From Pseudomonas canadensis (lineage in GTDB: Bacteria > Pseudomonadota > Gammaproteobacteria > Pseudomonadales > Pseudomonadaceae), in assembly GCF_000503215.1 (NCBI RefSeq), contig NZ_AYTD01000001.1, forward strand, positions 372,001 to 436,000: a stretch of DNA of 64,000 nt, in the 5' to 3' direction. A program made the position numbers and the translations under genes. The stretch's first letter is position 1; every line of letters starts with the position of its first letter. This document shows positions 60,205-64,000 of this stretch, one piece after another. The notes under the pieces were generated by a model. The model was not told the origin of the DNA. It saw only the letters and a program-made list of their open reading frames with translations, and ran no database searches.

Positions 60205-61065
60205 TCAGGCTTTAGGTGCGGCGATGCCTTGGCCCATCTGTACCGGAGTACCAGCGGCCAGTTCTTCAGCCCACTTCACCTGATCCGGCCCGAACAGTAC
60301 GATTGCGGTCGAACCCAGCTTGAAGCGACCCAACTCCGCACCTTTTTCCAGATGAATCGGCGCACGTGCAGCCTCGTCGTAGCGGAAGGTTTTCAGCTCG
60401 CGCTTCGGCGGTGTCACCAGGCCGGCCCATACGGTTTCAATCGACGCGACGATCATCGCGCCCACCAATACCACGGCCATCGGGCCGCGTTCGGTGTCGA
60501 AAATGCAGGCAACGCGCTCGTTGCGCGCGAACAGTTCAGGTACGTTTTCAGCGGTAGTCTGGTTCACCGAGAAGATGCGACCCGGGATGTAGACCATCTC
60601 ACGCAGCGTGCCGGCCAGCGGCATGTGCACCCGGTGGTAGTCCTTCGGCGACAGATAGATGGTGGCGAAATCACCACCCATGAACGGCGCTGCTACGGCC
60701 GAATCACCACCTAGCAACTCCAGCACGCTGAAGCTGTGGCCCTTGGCCTGGAACACCCGGCCATGCTCGATCGGGCCCAGTTGGCTGACCGCACCATCGG
60801 CAGGGCTCAACACCGCGCCTGGGGTTTGATCCAGTGGGCGCGCGCCGTCTTTCAGGGCGCGGGTGAAGAAGGCATTGAAGTGCTCGTAAGCGGTCAGGTC
60901 CTCAACCAGGGCTTGGGACATGTCCACTTGATAACGCTTGGCGAACCACGTGGTGAACGCATTTTTGAACCAGCGCACGCGGCACTCGGCAACGCAACCG
61001 GCCAGGCGCGACAGCAAGTGGTGCGGCAGCAAGTACTGGCTGAGGATAAACAACTGCTTTTTCAT
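60205..61065 (-). CDS. psd: Phosphatidylserine decarboxylase
   Basis: Inner-membrane-associated, pyruvoyl-dependent enzyme that makes phosphatidylethanolamine. 286 residues as the proenzyme. The self-cleavage site is LGST in KLGSTAIVLF: cutting before Ser gives the small alpha chain with its pyruvoyl group. YHRVHMPLAG and SPADGAVS are family motifs. AAGGACAGTT precedes the ATG. It lies 15 bases after rhdA, forming a two-gene unit with it, as in PAO1 PA4957-PA4956. Confidence 0.95.
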   Translation of the reverse strand: MKKQLFILSQYLLPHHLLSRLAGCVAECRVRWFKNAFTTWFAKRYQVDMSQALVEDLTAYEHFNAFFTRALKDGARPLDQTPGAVLSPADGAVSQLGPIEHGRVFQAKGHSFSVLELLGGDSAVAAPFMGGDFATIYLSPKDYHRVHMPLAGTLREMVYIPGRIFSVNQTTAENVPELFARNERVACIFDTERGPMAVVLVGAMIVASIETVWAGLVTPPKRELKTFRYDEAARAPIHLEKGAELGRFKLGSTAIVLFGPDQVKWAEELAAGTPVQMGQGIAAPKA

Positions 61066-61080
61066 AACTGTCCTTAAACC

Positions 61081-61896
61081 TTAAATCTCGACGGGGGTGT
61101 CGGGGTGGTTGCCCCATTCGCCCCAGGAACCGGCATAACCTTTGACTCGCGGATAACCGAGCGCCTTGGCCACCAGGTAGGTGAAGCCAGAGCGGTGGTG
61201 AGTCTGGCAGTGGGTGATGATTTCTTTGTCGCGGGTCAGCCCGAGGTCTTCGAGGATCTGCGGCATGTCACGGCGGATACGCAGGTTGCGCGTCTTGTCC
61301 ATGCCGGCGGTCCATTCGAAGTTCACCGCGCCGGGGATGTGTCCGCCTTTGGCTGCGAGGACCTTCTCGCCGGAGTACTCCAGCGGACCGCGTGCGTCCC
61401 AGATGCCCAGGTCGGCAGCGCCCAAGCGGCTTTGCAGGTATTCGCGGGTGGCGGTGGGGCCGTCGTGCAGCGTGAGGCTGACCGGGCCGCCGACGGGGGC
61501 GGGCACCTCGGTCGAGACCGGGTGCTTTTCTTCCAGCCAGGCCAGCAGGCCGCCGTCCAGGTAGTGGTACTTCTGGTGGCCGATCACGTCGAGCATCCAG
61601 ATGAATCGTCCGGCCCAGCCGCCGCCTTCGTCGTCGTAGACCACGTAGGTGGCGTCCGGGGTATGACCCAGTTCGCCGAACAGTTTCTCAAGATCAGCCT
61701 TGTTGGGCAGCAGGCCGGGCGCCGGCGGCTGGCCCAGTTGGGTGCGCTTGGGGTCAACGAAATGCGCGCCGGGGATATGCCCTTCGGCGTAGCGGGCGGC
61801 ACTGGTGAGGTCCACCAGTATCAGGTGTTCGGCATCGAGGCGACCAAGCAGGTCGCTGGATTCGATCACCAGCGGCAAGCCAGAGAAGTCAGGCAT
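61081..61896 (-). CDS. rhdA: Thiosulfate sulfurtransferase RhdA (rhodanese)
   Basis: Transfers sulfane sulfur from thiosulfate to cyanide or other acceptors. 271 residues from ATG at 61896 with AGGAGA six bases upstream; the frame extends 18 codons further without homology. Two rhodanese domains are present; only the C-terminal one is catalytic, with the active-site loop HCQTHHRSG carrying Cys. CQTHHR is the distinctive loop of Azotobacter vinelandii RhdA, with which this protein shares long blocks such as YVVYDDEGGGWAGRFIW. Pseudomonads that make cyanide use it for detoxification. Confidence 0.95.
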   Translation of the reverse strand: MPDFSGLPLVIESSDLLGRLDAEHLILVDLTSAARYAEGHIPGAHFVDPKRTQLGQPPAPGLLPNKADLEKLFGELGHTPDATYVVYDDEGGGWAGRFIWMLDVIGHQKYHYLDGGLLAWLEEKHPVSTEVPAPVGGPVSLTLHDGPTATREYLQSRLGAADLGIWDARGPLEYSGEKVLAAKGGHIPGAVNFEWTAGMDKTRNLRIRRDMPQILEDLGLTRDKEIITHCQTHHRSGFTYLVAKALGYPRVKGYAGSWGEWGNHPDTPVEI

Positions 61897-61953
61897 GTGA
61901 GGTCTCCTGGGCACAAATGTTGGCGATAAAAGACGGCGATTGTAGCGCAAGCA

Positions 61954-63489
61954 TCAGGCGCTGCGGTTGGTAAAGCAGTGCAGGGCTTTCTCGATGCATT
62001 GGGCAGTTTTGCCGAAGGCCTGCACGGTGGTTTCCGAGAACGGCCCGCCGCCCTGGTCGGCCACCATCAGCATCACCACCTTGCCATTGCAGCTCAAGGA
62101 GCGCAGCAACAGGTGTTCGCCGGTGAACAGGCGGCGCAGGATCGGCGGCAGCAAAGCCGAAAACTGCGCGTGGTTTTCAGGGTTGAGGCGTACTTGGGCG
62201 GACTTTTCCAGCAAGCGCTGCAGCAACGTACTGTTGACCACATCCAGGCTCAAATTGGCCGCATCCTTGGGCAGGCCATCGGCCTGGTGCACACGCAAGG
62301 TGCTCATGGCGCGGTCAGCCATCAACAACATGACCCGCTGCATACCACTGGCCACCAGGGCCTCCTTGGCGCAGGTGGTCAGGTGCATGGCGTTGGCAAA
62401 GCGGCTAGGCTCTACCAGCAGCTCGGTGCAGCGCTTGCGCCACACGGCCAGGGCCTCGGCAGTGGGCGGCGGCGCTGGGAGCAGGCCGCGATGAATCTTC
62501 TGTACATGCCACGGCCAGATCAGCGACAGCGCCGGGTGCCAGAGGTCGGGCATCAAGGCGGTGCGGGCGCTGGTGACAGCCTGTTGGTGGACCAGTTGCT
62601 GCACCTCGCCCAAAGGCTGTTGCAGGTACAGCGCAGTGAGCAATTGCCAGCGTTCGGTGTGCGGGCAGGTCCAGGACTCCTGGGCCGACATCGCCAGGCC
62701 GTTGGCCAGCAGCACGGTGTTGGCCGGCTGGTTCAACCAGCGGCGCAGATTGGGTTCGGCGTCGAGCAATTGCTGGTGGCGCAATGGGTCGTCCTCGCGG
62801 GTGATGTGCAGCGCCTTGACCAGCAAGCGTTTCTCGCTCATCAGCAGCTTGTAGCCCTGGGATACCCAGATCGGTAAGTGCCAGGCTTCTGTCAGGGCGA
62901 CGCACAGGTCCAGCAAGCGCACGCCGAACAACGCTTGCTCGACCTCGCGCGCCGATTGGCCTTTGTGGATCACCCGCAGTTCCCATTCTTCGAGGAGTTT
63001 GGGGTAGGCGACCGCCATCGGCCACAGCGGCGACAGAAACAGCAGGCTGCCCCAGTGAATGTCCTGCCACAGTCGCGCCAGGCGGCTGCCGAACAAACCG
63101 TTGGCTTGTTGCGACGCGTGCTGGCTCACCAGCAACAATTGGCGCAACGCCACGGGAATCTCGTTGGCCGGCACCGACGGCAGGCGTGCCAGCAGTTCTT
63201 CGGCGCGCTTGAGGCCCAGGCGATTGAGCGCGACTTCGAGGTTTTCCGCCGGTTCCGCCAGGCTGCCATGGGTGTGGCTGTTGGCCTCGCGCATCACGCT
63301 GAGCACGAGCGCCGGGCTGCTTTGCATCAGCTCGGCAATATCTCGCAATGAACTGCGGCTGTCGCGGATGCCTTTGCACACACGGTCGTGGCTGGCCTGG
63401 GGCACAGGCAGCAGCACATCGTCCAGGCGCTTGACCCAAGCGGCGAGAGAGGTCGGTTTTGCAGTTGGCACTGTCGTTTCATTAGCCAT
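61954..63489 (-). CDS. HDOD-domain signalling protein
   Basis: 511 residues, cytosolic. The N-terminal half (about 15-260) is an HDOD domain, a HD-superfamily fold without the catalytic metal residues that usually acts in signalling. The C-terminal half (about 340-510) is GAF-like, with CNGKVVMLMVADQGGGPF near its end. It lies between rhdA and motA and is transcribed away from motA; PAO1 PA4955 is the positional equivalent. Its location beside motAB is suggestive of a motility role but that is only inference. Confidence 0.85.
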   Translation of the reverse strand: MANETTVPTAKPTSLAAWVKRLDDVLLPVPQASHDRVCKGIRDSRSSLRDIAELMQSSPALVLSVMREANSHTHGSLAEPAENLEVALNRLGLKRAEELLARLPSVPANEIPVALRQLLLVSQHASQQANGLFGSRLARLWQDIHWGSLLFLSPLWPMAVAYPKLLEEWELRVIHKGQSAREVEQALFGVRLLDLCVALTEAWHLPIWVSQGYKLLMSEKRLLVKALHITREDDPLRHQQLLDAEPNLRRWLNQPANTVLLANGLAMSAQESWTCPHTERWQLLTALYLQQPLGEVQQLVHQQAVTSARTALMPDLWHPALSLIWPWHVQKIHRGLLPAPPPTAEALAVWRKRCTELLVEPSRFANAMHLTTCAKEALVASGMQRVMLLMADRAMSTLRVHQADGLPKDAANLSLDVVNSTLLQRLLEKSAQVRLNPENHAQFSALLPPILRRLFTGEHLLLRSLSCNGKVVMLMVADQGGGPFSETTVQAFGKTAQCIEKALHCFTNRSA

Positions 63490-63561
63490 GATAGGGGCGC
63501 GATCATCACTTGCGGTCTACACGCCCGGAGCGGGCCGAACTGGCTTTTCGCCTTAACGGGC

Positions 63562-63588
63562 TATAGTCTGGCGCAGTTTTGCCGATAA
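63562..63588 (+). promoter_or_regulatory. Sigma-28 (FliA) promoter of motA
   Basis: TATA at 63562-63565, a 15-base spacer, then GCCGATAA at 63581-63588. The -10 is identical to the FliA consensus and the -35 is one base from TAAA. It lies 67 bases before the motA start, the expected arrangement for a late flagellar gene. Confidence 0.88.
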
Positions 63589-63655
63589 GTAGAACAAGAG
63601 TTTTCTGCTACACCCAATATGTCCATGAACCCGACGGCGCAAGTACTCATCCCCT

Positions 63656-64000
63656 ATGGCTAAAATTATCGGCATCATCGTCGTCATCGCAAGCGTGCTC
63701 GGTGGCTACGTCCTGTCCCACGGTAAAATTGCTGCGTTGATCCAGCCCTTCGAAGTGCTGATCATCGGTGGTGCGGCGTTCGGCGCATTCTTGCAGGCCA
63801 ACCCCGGCTACATGACCATGCACGTGGTCAAGAAGTCCCTGGGCATGTTCGGTTCGCGCTTCACCCACACCTTCTATCTGGAGGTTCTGGGCCTGGTCTA
63901 CGAGATCCTCAACAAAAGCCGCCGCGAAGGCATGATGGCCATCGAGGCTGACATCGAAGATGCCGCCGCCAGCCCGATTTTCGCCAAGTACCCGGCCGTG
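63656..64000 (+). CDS. motA: Flagellar motor stator protein MotA, 5' part only
   Basis: Proton-channel stator protein of the flagellar motor, which drives rotation with MotB. 115 of about 283 residues are visible and the frame is open at the window edge. MAKIIGIIVVIASVLGGYVL is the first membrane helix; a second helix follows (about 33-52, PFEVLIIGGAAFGAFLQANP). SGMFGS-type loop and KSLGMFGSRFTHTFYLEVLG lead into the cytoplasmic domain. A near-consensus sigma-28 promoter precedes it. The Shine-Dalgarno is weak. Confidence 0.94.
   Translation, partial: MAKIIGIIVVIASVLGGYVLSHGKIAALIQPFEVLIIGGAAFGAFLQANPGYMTMHVVKKSLGMFGSRFTHTFYLEVLGLVYEILNKSRREGMMAIEADIEDAAASPIFAKYPAV

Overview
The window is a gene-dense, GC-rich chromosomal segment from a Pseudomonas of the fluorescens/putida type. 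Three things suggest this: gene order follows the P. aeruginosa PAO1 stretch from about PA5025 down to PA4954 (metY, rlmJ, msrA, dipA, aceF, aceE, glnE, the LPS core genes, waaA, opmH, thiC, nudF, cpdA, parE, parC, serB, psd, rhdA, motA); the encoded proteins are typically pseudomonad; and intergenic gaps carry TGTAGGAGC / TGTGGGAGC REP-type palindromes typical of P. fluorescens. PAO1 comparisons here are from memory of that genome, not from a search. No tRNA, rRNA, CRISPR array, insertion sequence or prophage was seen.

Layout. 1-5.8 kb: 3' part of metY, rlmJ, msrA and the c-di-GMP phosphodiesterase dipA. 6-10.4 kb: the aceE-aceF pyruvate dehydrogenase operon on the minus strand, with paired HexR-like palindromes upstream. 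10.8-13.7 kb: glnE. 13.9-20.9 kb: a tightly overlapping LPS inner-core operon, waaF-waaC-waaG-waaP followed by three further kinase-fold genes. 21-23.6 kb: a TonB-dependent receptor of the YncD/PqqU type and a small YceK-like lipoprotein that interrupt the PAO1 order. 23.7-29.9 kb: a second LPS/surface operon, carbamoyltransferase (wapO-like), mig-14, dnpA, ssg, wapR. Facing it is an O-antigen ligase fused to a kinase-like domain. 31.9-36.3 kb: msbA, hldE and an NAD-dependent epimerase. 36.3-42.1 kb: accessory oxidoreductases, an SMR transporter, its divergent LysR regulator and waaA. 42.2-47.4 kb: the TolC-type opmH, then a TPP riboswitch controlling thiC, and cytX. 47.3-57.1 kb: small conserved genes, nudF, cpdA, a YqiA esterase, parE, a phytase-esterase-like protein, parC and a PqiC-like lipoprotein. 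57.2-64 kb: a HAMP membrane protein with a degenerate cyclase-like domain, serB, psd, rhdA, an HDOD protein and the 5' part of motA behind a near-consensus sigma-28 promoter.

Much of the window serves the cell envelope. Heptose synthesis (hldE), heptosyl, glucosyl and rhamnosyl transfer (waaF, waaC, waaG, wapR), Kdo transfer (waaA), core phosphorylation (waaP and relatives), carbamoylation (wapO), flipping (msbA) and O-antigen ligation (waaL) are all encoded within about 29 kb. The features most worth a second look are: the set of kinase and pseudokinase domains in this locus, including one tandem-kinase protein and one fused to the ligase; the PqqU-like receptor inserted between the two core operons; the paired operator upstream of aceE; and the sigma-28 promoter of motA.
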